Part shown: positions 7,578 through 14,337 of the stretch, in pieces
Layout of the letters: the number at the start of each line of letters is the position of its first letter
Numbering within the stretch: the stretch's first letter is position 1
Source: Chloroflexota bacterium
Lineage (GTDB): Bacteria > Chloroflexota > Anaerolineae > Anaerolineales > Villigracilaceae
NCBI GenBank assembly: GCA_021796315.1
Contig: JAJYOH010000029.1
Span: 1 to 21,950, forward strand
Direction: 5' to 3'
Length of the DNA: 21,950 bases
Notes under the pieces: model-generated
The model's database searches: none
What the model was told of the DNA's origin: nothing
Seen by the model: only the letters and a program-made list of their open reading frames with translations
Program-made: the position numbers and the translations under genes

Positions 7578-7919
7578 TTATGAGCGTACAAAATGCGGCA
7601 TCTCGAATGGAACTTCCAGCGAGAGTTCCACAAAACCGGCGTACTCTCCGTTCTTATACCAGGGACTTTGGAAGATGACTTTCTTGACGCCGTTCTTCTC
7701 GATGGTGTAAATGTTCTTTTCTTTGGCGGCCAATAATCTTTCTGTCTTGGCGCGTGCTGGTTCAGGGTGACAATCCAGCATATTTTTGCCAATCAGCGCG
7801 TAGCCGCCATCTTTCTCAAAAGTCCTGGCGGCTTTATCGTTCATTTCGAGCAGGATGCCGTCTGCGTCGCAGACTGTGATGGCGGCGGGAAACTCCTTGA
7901 TCCAATCGTGTTCGCTCAT
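7578..7919 (-). CDS. Single-domain PAS protein
   Basis: This 113-residue protein is a lone PAS-like sensor fold: DWIKEFPAAITVCDADGILLEMNDKAARTFEKDGG, then LIGKNMLDCHPEPARAKTERLLA and the closing strands KNGVKKVIFQSPWYKNGEYAGFVELSLEVPF. There is no kinase, cyclase or DNA-binding domain, so it must act through a partner or bind a small ligand. The ligand is unknown; the DCHPE histidine is conserved in similar stand-alone PAS proteins as I recall them. ATG 7919 has AGGAG seven bases upstream (CCAGGAGATTATC). The upstream extension to 7994 runs into a palindromic repeat and is rejected. It lies between the radical SAM enzyme and the anchored protein and may be the sensory member of that operon. 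Confidence 0.82.
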   Translation of the reverse strand: MSEHDWIKEFPAAITVCDADGILLEMNDKAARTFEKDGGYALIGKNMLDCHPEPARAKTERLLAAKEKNIYTIEKNGVKKVIFQSPWYKNGEYAGFVELSLEVPFEMPHFVRS

Positions 7920-7944
7920 GATAATCTCCTGGTTTCGAGTGGAA

Positions 7945-7998
7945 CGGAGTCCAAAGTCTCCAGACTTTGGTTGCGACGACTGAAGTCGTCGCACTCCG
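7945..7998. repeat. REP-like palindromic element 1 (two hairpins in an outer stem)
   Basis: The 54-bp element is bounded by CGGAGT (7945-7950) and ACTCCG (7993-7998), which pair as an outer stem. Inside are two hairpins: CCAAAGTCT-CC-AGACTTTGG (7951-7970) and GCGACGACT-GA-AGTCGTCGC (7973-7992). It lies in the 90-bp gap between the radical SAM and PAS genes, so it is transcribed within the operon. Compare the elements at 9329 and 9950. Confidence 0.82.
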
Positions 7999-8009
7999 AT
8001 AATTAGTCA

Positions 8010-9422
8010 CTAATTCAAGATTGGCAAATTGACACCGAAAGATTCGCGGTGGTTTTCAAACTGCAATGGGCAACCTCCGCCGCACTCTGCGACCACCGGA
8101 CAAGTCTCGCATTTAGCTGGCAGATTTTGCCGCTCGCGCAACTGCACGGACAGGCTGTGATTCCAGATCGAGTTCCATGAATCGGTTAGCATGTTTCCGA
8201 GCGGATGATAATAAGATTGGCACGGCAATACATTTCCGTTTGACTCGATGCACATGCTGTACAACGCCGCAGTGCAGCCTTTGACGCCCAGATTATTGGC
8301 AGTGGGATCGAATTCGCAATATTGGGTCGGCGTGTACCAGATGAGTTTTTGTCCGCGCCCGGCCGTCTTGCGCGTGGCGATATCAAGGATGGGTTGAAGC
8401 TCACTTTCGCGCAGACCCGTCCCAACGGTCAGGGCGTGGCCGGAGTAGATCAGCGCGTTGAGTCCGATGGTGGGCACGCCGAGATCGGCCAGAAAATCCA
8501 GCGTGTCGGGAATCTTGTGGACGTTGGTCCGCAGCATGGTGGTGTTGGTCATCACATACAGTTTGCTGTTGAGCGCATTTTTCAAACCTTGAATGGTTTG
8601 TTTGAAAGCGCCTTTGGCGCGCATCATTTCGTCGTGGATTTGCTCATCGCAGGATTCAACTGTGATCTGTACGTGATCGAGTCCGGCGTCGATAAGTTTT
8701 TGGACATACTTCTCATCCATGAGACGGCGGGCGTTGGTGTTGAGACCGGTGATTTGCCCGTTCGATTCGGCGTGAGCGATCAGCTCAGGCAGGTCGTTTC
8801 GTAAAGTCGCTTCGCCGCCGGTGAAGACGATGTGCGGAACGCCCAGCGCCCAAAGCTGGTCGATGACCTTGAACCATTGCTCGGTGCTCAGCTCGGGGAA
8901 GTTCCTTTCGCGGGCATTGTAGCAATGAGCGCAATCGTTGTTGCAGCGATAGGTGACAGCCAGGTCCATGCGGTAGGGCGCGGACGGTCGTGCGCTGAAC
9001 GGCATGGTGGTGTCGAGATCGAGTTCGTGGATGGGACAAGCGCCATCGGGGCGGATCAATTCGTCGAGTTGAAAGATGAAAGAAGAAAGATCGGATTCAG
9101 CTTGCTGCCTGCCGACAGAATAGCGCGATCTTAAAGCACGAATTCTTTCCTCTTTTGTCTTTCCTTCTAAAATTAACCATGCCATAAATGACGCAGTCGG
9201 GTTTAGGTGCATGACACGATTAGCATTGACGATCAATGTGCCGGTTCCGTCCGGGTCCACTCGCAAATGGATGCGCGATTTTTCGTCTGCGTTTTCGCGG
9301 GTGTAGTGGTGGAGTCCAGACGATGGGACGGAGTCCGAAGTCTCCAGACTTCGGAAAGGCAAAGTCAAGAGACTTTGCACTCCGTTTTTTAGCAAGGAAA
9401 AATTTCTAAAATTCAGGGACAT
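8010..9422 (-). CDS. PqqD-like / radical SAM / SPASM enzyme
   Basis: The 470-residue protein has an N-terminal PqqD-like module (about 49-135, IHLRVDPDGTGTLIVNANRVMHLNPTA), the kind that binds peptide substrates in RiPP maturases. The radical SAM barrel has CNNDCAHC (C160, C164, C167) and TGGEATLR (about 201-208). A SPASM-type C-terminus is rich in cysteine (GCTAALYSMC, VLPCQSYY, KCETCPVVAECGGGCPLQ), expected to bind extra 4Fe-4S clusters. It should cut SAM to a 5'-deoxyadenosyl radical; the substrate is unknown and no precursor peptide was recognised nearby. The ATG has GAGG six bases upstream, both inside the 3' end of the transposase gene. Residues 13-32 are encoded by a palindromic repeat element absent from the paralogue at 5341. 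Confidence 0.93.
   Translation of the reverse strand: MSLNFRNFSLLKNGVQSLLTLPFRSLETSDSVPSSGLHHYTRENADEKSRIHLRVDPDGTGTLIVNANRVMHLNPTASFMAWLILEGKTKEERIRALRSRYSVGRQQAESDLSSFIFQLDELIRPDGACPIHELDLDTTMPFSARPSAPYRMDLAVTYRCNNDCAHCYNARERNFPELSTEQWFKVIDQLWALGVPHIVFTGGEATLRNDLPELIAHAESNGQITGLNTNARRLMDEKYVQKLIDAGLDHVQITVESCDEQIHDEMMRAKGAFKQTIQGLKNALNSKLYVMTNTTMLRTNVHKIPDTLDFLADLGVPTIGLNALIYSGHALTVGTGLRESELQPILDIATRKTAGRGQKLIWYTPTQYCEFDPTANNLGVKGCTAALYSMCIESNGNVLPCQSYYHPLGNMLTDSWNSIWNHSLSVQLRERQNLPAKCETCPVVAECGGGCPLQFENHRESFGVNLPILN
9329..9384. repeat. REP-like palindromic element 2, inside the radical SAM coding sequence
   Basis: The 56-bp element has the same plan as element 1. The outer stem is CGGAGT (9329-9334) with ACTCCG (9379-9384). 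The hairpins are CCGAAGTCT-CC-AGACTTCGG (9335-9354) and GCAAAGTC-AAGA-GACTTTGC (9359-9378). It is translated in frame as residues 13-32 of the enzyme encoded at 8010-9422 and lies 22 bases downstream of the RAYT gene's stop. Confidence 0.85.
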
Positions 9423-9942
9423 CGTTTACCTCATCACCCATTTTAAACTCTTCAGTAAATAAATATGTTTGCAGGAAGGATGAATAATTACTATGCGGAT
9501 ACTCGCCAGGTTTGTCAGCATAGCCATGTTTTATCGGATTCAAATAGACATACTTCAAGCGATTGATGAAATCATGCTCTGAGCGTACACAAGTATCCCA
9601 GTAATTCCACCAGACTTTGCGGCCAAAGGCGTTATCTTCATCATTCCATTGTCGCGCAGTAAATTTATGGAAGCTGCCAACGTACTTCGGCAAATTTCCA
9701 GCGCTATGCTCAGGCGATTTGACAATGACGTGATAATGATTATCCAACACCACCCACGCAATAATATTCCATCCATAAACTTCTGATGCTTTTATAAAAG
9801 AGTTAATCCATTCGGATTTTCTTGCTTCAGTTTTCATGATGGACTGTTTTTTGTAGGTTGCGCCTGTAATCATGTAAATTGCATCTGCCCGGAACAAGTG
9901 CGCTGGCGCGTGCAGGGCGGTTTTAAAAAACTGATCTGGCAT
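9406..9942 (-). CDS. REP-associated tyrosine transposase (RAYT, Y1/IS200-like)
   Basis: This 178-residue single-strand transposase has the HUH-type pair H69-Y-H71 in LDNHYHVIVK and the tyrosine-bearing helix FINRLKYVYLNPIKHGY (about 126-141). Spacing is as in Y1 transposases that process REP palindromes. The N-terminus MPDQFFKTALHAPAHLF and MITGATYKKQS match the family opening. I choose ATG 9942; the frame extends to an ATG at 9966, but that lies inside the palindrome at 9950-9975. The 3' end overlaps the radical SAM start by 17 bases and contains its ribosome site, so the two genes are coupled. REP-like elements sit on both sides. A domesticated, non-IS role is usual for this family. Confidence 0.9.
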   Translation of the reverse strand: MPDQFFKTALHAPAHLFRADAIYMITGATYKKQSIMKTEARKSEWINSFIKASEVYGWNIIAWVVLDNHYHVIVKSPEHSAGNLPKYVGSFHKFTARQWNDEDNAFGRKVWWNYWDTCVRSEHDFINRLKYVYLNPIKHGYADKPGEYPHSNYSSFLQTYLFTEEFKMGDEVNDVPEF

Positions 9943-9949
9943 TTCACTT

Positions 9950-9975
9950 GCGATGTCTGGAGACATCGCACTCCG
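9950..9975. repeat. REP-like half element 3 beside the RAYT start
   Basis: The hairpin GCGATGTCT-GG-AGACATCGC (9950-9969) is followed by ACTCCG (9970-9975), giving one hairpin and one outer arm of the two-hairpin units at 7945 and 9329. It lies in the 40-bp gap between the RAYT start and the stop of the DUF2207-like gene, the usual place for a REP next to its RAYT. It could also help end transcription from upstream. Confidence 0.75.
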
Positions 9976-9982
9976 TTATGAA

Positions 9983-11659
9983 TTATCTTCCACCGCCGGC
10001 ACAGGCGCAGGCGCAACCGGCACAGGCACACGCACAGGCGCAGCCTCCGCCGCCGCCGCTTCGTCCGCCGCGATAACCACTGGTCGAAGGTGGAGGTGGT
10101 GGGTTGGTGACATTTGTGACCTTGCTGGTGAACGTGTTCAAGTCGCCGATGACTTTGCTGGAGAAGGTTTGCACGCCGGTGACCATCGAAGCGGCGATGT
10201 CCGCGCCGGGCAGGGCGGAGGAGCCGCGTCCAGACGAGGATGGGAATGATGCGGTGGGAGCCGCTGTCGGCGCGGTGCGATACGTTGGGTCGTAATGTCC
10301 CCACCACATCGGCATCAGGATCGGGCCGGTGAATGTGCGCCGCGTGCGGTCATCGTATTCCTTGTCGAGCATGGTCCATTCAAGATTTTCGTCAAACTTT
10401 TGACTCTTCACCTCGGGTGTGTCCGCCGCCGCGACCTGCGCCCAAGCCTGCTCCATGATGTTTTTGTAGTAAGCGATGGTTTCGTTGCGGCTGAAGCCCT
10501 TCATTTTTTCACCAACAGATTTGACGAGCGCCACCATCATGTTTTGCATGGCTGTCTGACGCGCTCTCGGATCATCGATCTTGAATGCGTCCAGAAATGC
10601 GGTCTCGTAATCGTGCAGATCGGCGGGGGCCGGATCGGTTGCCTGGACCTTGAGCGGCTCGCGTGTCACGACAGTTGCCGCGCCTTTTTTGACCACGCCG
10701 AACAAGGTCATGGTCATGACTTTGTCGAGCGGCTGCTCCATCAATATTGCGGCCTCGACCGCGGTCAATCCGCGCTTGATGCCGTGGCCTTCGATTCCGA
10801 TCCTGGGAGGAATGTATTGCAGTTTGCGGCGCTGACCCTGAACAGCATTCAAAATGGGAACGCCGAAGAAAAGGGCAGCGAAGATGAGACAGGGCAGTGA
10901 ACCTGCTGCAAAACTGACCAGCCCGCCGATCAAGCCGAAGATCACATCGAAGAAGTTGGTTTGAACGATGGCTGAATCGGGTATATAACTTTTGGGAAAT
11001 GAAGCGCCGAAGGTATAAGATTCAGATGCGCTTGCGTTTGCAGATTGCCACGTATAAGTGACGCGATTTTGCGAATCGATTCCTGTTCGCGGCTGGGATG
11101 GAAAACCGGAGGGTGCGCCATGCCAGCGCGGCTCTTCGGGTTTGACGCCGGGCGGCAGATGGAAGGTGACGGTCATGTCGGTGGCGCCGACGATATATTG
11201 AGAACCAAAATAGCTTGGCGCGAAATCGCCGCTGGCATAATTGTTGTCGTTACTGTCGGGATATACAACGCCGGTGATGTTATCGATGCGCATGTGGACC
11301 GTCCCGCGCCCGCCTGCGGGGATGGCTTGCCCGCCCATGACCACTGAAAAGCCAGAGCCGCTTCCCTGGTAATCGCTTTGTGAAACGGAAACGGGAGTCC
11401 CGTTCACGTCCGCGCTTGCGTTGTTGACATCGAAATTACTGTTTGGCATTCCGAAATCAACGTAGTCAATTACGTGCGCGCCCGGCTGGTTGACAATATC
11501 AAGCGTGTATTCGATGGACTCTGTTCCATCGGCATTCCAGTACACATTGACGGTTTCTTTTGGCACGCTGAAAAGATAATTACTTTGAGCGAGTGCGCTT
11601 GAAGTCAGGCCGAGCATACAAACGAAAACAAACGCAATCGCAAGAAGCTTTTTCTTCAT
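9983..11659 (-). CDS. DUF2207-like secreted/membrane protein with Cys-Ala-Gly tail
   Basis: The protein has 558 residues from ATG 11659, which has GGGAGC upstream; the frame extends to 11686 without support. A signal peptide (MKKKLLAIAFVFVCMLGLTSSALA) leads a beta-rich external domain with VNVYWNADGTESIEYTLDIVNQPG, as in DUF2207-type proteins. A long hydrophobic region (about 240-275, VIFGLIGGLVSFAAGSLPCLIFAALFFGV) crosses the membrane. A charged cytoplasmic region follows (GLTAVEAAILMEQPLDKVMTMTLFGVVKKG). The last 40 residues are extreme: PPPPPSTSGYRGGRSGGGGG, then alternating Cys-Ala with Gly to the end. The family is inferred from architecture; function is unknown. It probably shares a message with the two-TM zinc-ribbon gene upstream. 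Confidence 0.8.
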   Translation of the reverse strand: MKKKLLAIAFVFVCMLGLTSSALAQSNYLFSVPKETVNVYWNADGTESIEYTLDIVNQPGAHVIDYVDFGMPNSNFDVNNASADVNGTPVSVSQSDYQGSGSGFSVVMGGQAIPAGGRGTVHMRIDNITGVVYPDSNDNNYASGDFAPSYFGSQYIVGATDMTVTFHLPPGVKPEEPRWHGAPSGFPSQPRTGIDSQNRVTYTWQSANASASESYTFGASFPKSYIPDSAIVQTNFFDVIFGLIGGLVSFAAGSLPCLIFAALFFGVPILNAVQGQRRKLQYIPPRIGIEGHGIKRGLTAVEAAILMEQPLDKVMTMTLFGVVKKGAATVVTREPLKVQATDPAPADLHDYETAFLDAFKIDDPRARQTAMQNMMVALVKSVGEKMKGFSRNETIAYYKNIMEQAWAQVAAADTPEVKSQKFDENLEWTMLDKEYDDRTRRTFTGPILMPMWWGHYDPTYRTAPTAAPTASFPSSSGRGSSALPGADIAASMVTGVQTFSSKVIGDLNTFTSKVTNVTNPPPPPSTSGYRGGRSGGGGGCACACACAGCACACAGGGR

Positions 11660-11684
11660 AACGATGCTCCCTTCATCAATCAAC

Positions 11685-11708
11685 AATCGTAAATCTGAAA
11701 TCGTAAAT
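11685..11708. repeat. Short direct repeat between the zinc-ribbon and DUF2207-like genes
   Basis: The ten bases AATCGTAAAT occur at 11685-11694 and again at 11699-11708, a 14-bp period. Function is unknown. Confidence 0.5.
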
Positions 11709-11711
11709 TGT

Positions 11712-12110
11712 TTACCACTTTGGTTCTTCGGTCATTTGATAGGTCGTGCCGCAATACGGACATTCCACCATCGGCGCGCCGGCCACCATCTTGATGTTTT
11801 CCGGTTTCAATGCGCCGCCGCAATTCCGGCAGGTGACCTGTGAGATCTTCGTATCTCCGGGCAGATCGACTTTCATCGTGACCTGCTGGACGACTTCGGT
11901 CTTTGTTCCGCGCATCCCGGCGTAGACCAGGCCCGCACCGCCGCCCAAAAATAAAACACCCACGCATCCAAAGCCGAGCCCGAACGTCAGCCAGTTGGAA
12001 CTTCCCTGTGAGGATGTGGAGCCAATGACGCTCAGCGCGCCATACCCAAGCAGACACAAGCCGATCAAGAATAAAACTCCCGCGCCGATGTAAAGAAAAG
12101 TTTTGCCCAT
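11712..12110 (-). CDS. Two-TM protein with C-terminal zinc ribbon
   Basis: The protein has 132 residues from ATG 12110, with AGGAGA seven bases upstream (CTCAGGAGAATCTTCC). Two hydrophobic helices (about 5-27, FLYIGAGVLFLIGLCLLGYGALS; about 42-62, GLGFGCVGVLFLGGGAGLVYAG) lead to a soluble tail. The tail has a four-cysteine zinc ribbon, CRNCGG and CPYCGTTYQM. The ribbon should face the cytoplasm if both helices cross. I cannot assign a function. It is 52 bases upstream of the DUF2207-like gene on the same strand, so the pair may act together at the membrane. Confidence 0.8.
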   Translation of the reverse strand: MGKTFLYIGAGVLFLIGLCLLGYGALSVIGSTSSQGSSNWLTFGLGFGCVGVLFLGGGAGLVYAGMRGTKTEVVQQVTMKVDLPGDTKISQVTCRNCGGALKPENIKMVAGAPMVECPYCGTTYQMTEEPKW

Positions 12111-12164
12111 GGAAGATTCTCCTGAGTTGATATACGAGAAGTGTAGCATTTTCGTTTATGGCGC

Positions 12165-12179
12165 ACAAATGACATTTGT
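12165..12179. promoter_or_regulatory. Perfect 7-1-7 dyad in a divergent intergenic region
   Basis: ACAAATG-A-CATTTGT is a perfect inverted repeat located 55 bases before the zinc-ribbon gene start and about 170 before the mutase start. Size and position suit an operator for one or both divergent transcripts. No regulator is identified. Confidence 0.35.
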
Positions 12180-12206
12180 CCTGATATTTCGCCTAAGATT
12201 ATCCAA

Positions 12207-12235
12207 TTCTTGGATGAAGTGTTTGGCTTTATACT
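12207..12235 (+). promoter_or_regulatory. Possible promoter for the mutase gene
   Basis: TATACT (12230-12235) is a 5/6 match to the -10 box. TTCTTG stands 17 bases upstream as a weak -35. It is the best candidate in the gap before the mutase gene. Confidence 0.35.
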
Positions 12236-12252
12236 TGGAAAGAAAATTAAAC

Positions 12253-12335
12253 ACGAAGGTCACAAAGGGCACAAAGGTTTTAAAGCTTTTTGGCCTTAAG
12301 CTCTTCCTTCGTGTACTTTGTGTCCTTTGTGGTTA
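12253..12335. repeat. Inverted repeat built of 9-bp CACAAAGG-type units
   Basis: The left arm (about 12253-12279) holds three 9-bp units ending in CGAAGG, CAAAGG and CAAAGG. The right arm (about 12307-12333) holds the same units inverted. A palindromic-looking spacer with TTTTAAAGCTTTTTGGCC separates them. The arms pair imperfectly, about 7 of 9 bases per unit. This is the style of a dispersed MITE-like repeat. Its right edge abuts the AAAGGG ribosome site of the mutase gene. Confidence 0.65.
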
Positions 12336-12347
12336 AAGGGTTTTTAC

Positions 12348-14000
12348 ATGACTATCAGCGACCAATACAAAAAATGGCAAGAGAATACACTCAAAAAATC
12401 ATTGGATAAATTCCCGGAGCGGAAGGAACGTTTTGAAACGTCTTCGGGGATTGAAATGCCCCGCCTCGCATTCCCGCCCAAAGCGGACTCCGATTACGAG
12501 GCGAAGCTCAACTTCCCCGGTGAGTTCCCGTTCACGCGCGGAGTCCAGCCGACGATGTATCGCTCGCGCTTTTGGACCATGCGTCAGTATGCGGGTTTCT
12601 CAACAGCCGAAGAATCAAACAAGCGCTATCGTTATTTATTGCAGCATGGACAAACTGGCTTGAGCGTGGCCCTCGACCTGCCGACCCAGATCGGCTACGA
12701 TGCGGACGACCCGATCGCGCAGGGCGAAGTGGGCAAGGTGGGCGTTTCGATCTCGTCCATTCACGATATGGAAGCGCTCTTCAAAGATATTCCTTTGGAA
12801 ACTGTTTCGACTTCGATGACCATCAATGCGCCCGCCGGAATTTTGCTGGCGATGTACATTGCAGTGGCGAAGCGTCAGGGTGCGGACATCAGGAAACTGC
12901 GCGGCACAATTCAAAACGATATCCTGAAGGAATACATTGCACGCGGCACGTATATTTTCCCGCCCGCGCCTTCGATGAGATTGATCACGGATATATTTTC
13001 ATTTTGCGCGCAGGAAGTTCCAAGCTGGAATACGATCTCCGTTTCCGGGTATCACATCCGCGAAGCAGGTTCAACGTCTGTGCAGGAAGTGGCCTTTACT
13101 TTGGCGAATGGGATCGCTTACGTTGAAGCCGCATTGAAGGCAGGCTTGCAAGTGGACGATTTCGCGGGCCAGCTTTCGTTCTTCTTCAACGCTCACAACA
13201 ACCTGCTCGAAGAAGTCGCCAAGTTCCGCGCCGCACGCCGACTGTGGGCCAGGGTCATGCGCGAACGGTTCAAGGCGCAGAAGCCCGCCAGTTGGCAATT
13301 GCGTTTCCACACGCAGACCGCCGGTTCGACTCTCACCGCCCAGCAACCCGAAAACAACGTTGTGCGCGTGACACTCCAGGCTCTTTCCGCTGTCCTCGGC
13401 GGTACGCAAAGTTTGCACACCAACAGCATGGACGAAGCCCTGTGGCTGCCCACTGAAAAATCCGTGCGCGTGGCGCTGCGCACACAACAGATCATCGCCT
13501 ACGAGTCGGGCGTGGCGGATTCGGTCGATCCGTTGGCGGGTTCGTATCTGATCGAACATCTGACCGACCAGATCGAAAAAGGTGCGCTCGAGTACATCGC
13601 CAAGATCGACGAGATGGGCGGCGCATTGACTGCCATCGAGCGCGGCTTCATGCAGAACGAGATCCAGAACGCCGCCTACACCGCACAGCAGGAGATCGAG
13701 AAAGGCGAGCAGGTGATTGTTGGGTTGAACCAGTTCAAGGTTGAGGAAGAACTGACCTTGGAACGGCTGAAGGTTGACCCTGCGATTGAGTTGGGGCAAA
13801 AGGCGAAGTTGAAAGAGCTAAGGGAAATAAGAAAGAAGGAAAGAGTGGGCGAGTTGCTTGCTCGGCTTGAAACTGCAGCACGCAGTACCGAGAATTTGAT
13901 GCCATTATTTATTGAGTGCGTGGAGAATGATATTACGCTGGGCGAGATTTGCAATGAACTAAGAAAGGTTTGGGGAGAATATGTTGCCCAAGGATTTTAA
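12348..14000 (+). CDS. Methylmalonyl-CoA mutase, large (catalytic) chain
   Basis: This 550-residue catalytic barrel of a B12-dependent acyl-CoA mutase interconverts methylmalonyl-CoA and succinyl-CoA. Signature stretches are [58 protein letters not shown] and [15 protein letters not shown]. Tyr71 (in PTMY) and Arg199 (in EYIARG) match the residues that select methylmalonyl-CoA over isobutyryl-CoA, and His236 lies at the catalytic position. There is no B12-binding domain, so a separate small subunit must exist elsewhere. ATG 12348 follows AAAGGG by seven bases; an upstream TTG extension runs into the repeat and is rejected. The last 60 codons look more A+T-rich than the rest, and a copy of the 3' end lies downstream. 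Confidence 0.93.
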   Translation: MTISDQYKKWQENTLKKSLDKFPERKERFETSSGIEMPRLAFPPKADSDYEAKLNFPGEFPFTRGVQPTMYRSRFWTMRQYAGFSTAEESNKRYRYLLQHGQTGLSVALDLPTQIGYDADDPIAQGEVGKVGVSISSIHDMEALFKDIPLETVSTSMTINAPAGILLAMYIAVAKRQGADIRKLRGTIQNDILKEYIARGTYIFPPAPSMRLITDIFSFCAQEVPSWNTISVSGYHIREAGSTSVQEVAFTLANGIAYVEAALKAGLQVDDFAGQLSFFFNAHNNLLEEVAKFRAARRLWARVMRERFKAQKPASWQLRFHTQTAGSTLTAQQPENNVVRVTLQALSAVLGGTQSLHTNSMDEALWLPTEKSVRVALRTQQIIAYESGVADSVDPLAGSYLIEHLTDQIEKGALEYIAKIDEMGGALTAIERGFMQNEIQNAAYTAQQEIEKGEQVIVGLNQFKVEEELTLERLKVDPAIELGQKAKLKELREIRKKERVGELLARLETAARSTENLMPLFIECVENDITLGEICNELRKVWGEYVAQGF

Positions 14001-14040
14001 TTTGCATGAAGCTGAGAAGTGTGCCTGCCCTCGTAGAGGG

Positions 14041-14070
14041 TGGGGCGAGTACGCAGCGCAGGGATTTTAG
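14041..14070 (+). pseudogene. Remnant of a second mutase 3' end
   Basis: The 30 bases read WGEYAAQGF-stop in frame, against [13 protein letters not shown] at the true end (13971-14000), exactly 70 bases upstream. Eight of 30 bases differ, mostly at third codon positions. The differing codons argue for a diverged homologue's end rather than a fresh local duplication. No further mutase homology is visible around it. Confidence 0.6.
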
Positions 14071-14135
14071 GAAGGGATATAATCGCTGAATAAGCATGAT
14101 GTTCTTATACTGACCGCAAGTTAGAGGAGGTAAGT

Positions 14136-14336
14136 ATGCCGCCGTTTGTGAACACGAGCTGTACTCATAAGGAATGTAAAAAGCCCAACCGCTTCGATCT
14201 TGCTGAATTGAGAAAGAAAGATGGAAGCATCACCAAGGGTGTTGTCTTTCGCGGCAAAGAAGAAGATACCGAAGAATTTGAAGTGACCTGCCAGCATTGT
14301 GGCAGGAAATTCAAGTTCACAGTTAAAGGCGGTTGA
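14136..14336 (+). CDS. Small zinc-ribbon protein
   Basis: The 66-residue protein has metal-ligand-like residues at both ends: CTHKEC near 9-14 and CQHCGRKF near the C-terminus. The middle is charged (LAELRKKDGSITKGVVFRGKEEDTEEF). The fold should be a single zinc ribbon binding nucleic acid or protein. AGAGGAGG lies four to five bases before the ATG, the strongest ribosome site in the window. It is the first gene of a compact plus-strand unit; the next gene starts one base after its stop. The family is not recognised. Confidence 0.75.
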   Translation: MPPFVNTSCTHKECKKPNRFDLAELRKKDGSITKGVVFRGKEEDTEEFEVTCQHCGRKFKFTVKGG

Positions 14337-14337
14337 A

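Noticed and set aside
7920..7994. Longer PAS protein start at 7994
   Set aside because: The extension translates the REP-like element, whereas ATG 7919 has a good AGGAG site.
5341..9422. Radical SAM genes as a PQQ biosynthesis cluster
   Set aside because: The PqqD-like module alone is not specific. No pqqA, pqqB or pqqC homologue is seen, and one of the two proteins lacks the cluster cysteines.
9943..9966. Longer RAYT start at ATG 9966
   Set aside because: The extra eight codons are the palindromic element's own sequence. ATG 9942 gives the usual RAYT opening.
12318..12347. Upstream TTG start for the mutase
   Set aside because: It lies within the CACAAAGG-type repeat. ATG 12348 has AAAGGG at the right distance and gives the normal N-terminus.
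13071..13799. 242-codon frame opposite the mutase
   Set aside because: It is a shadow of a well-supported gene on the other strand and has no recognisable domain.
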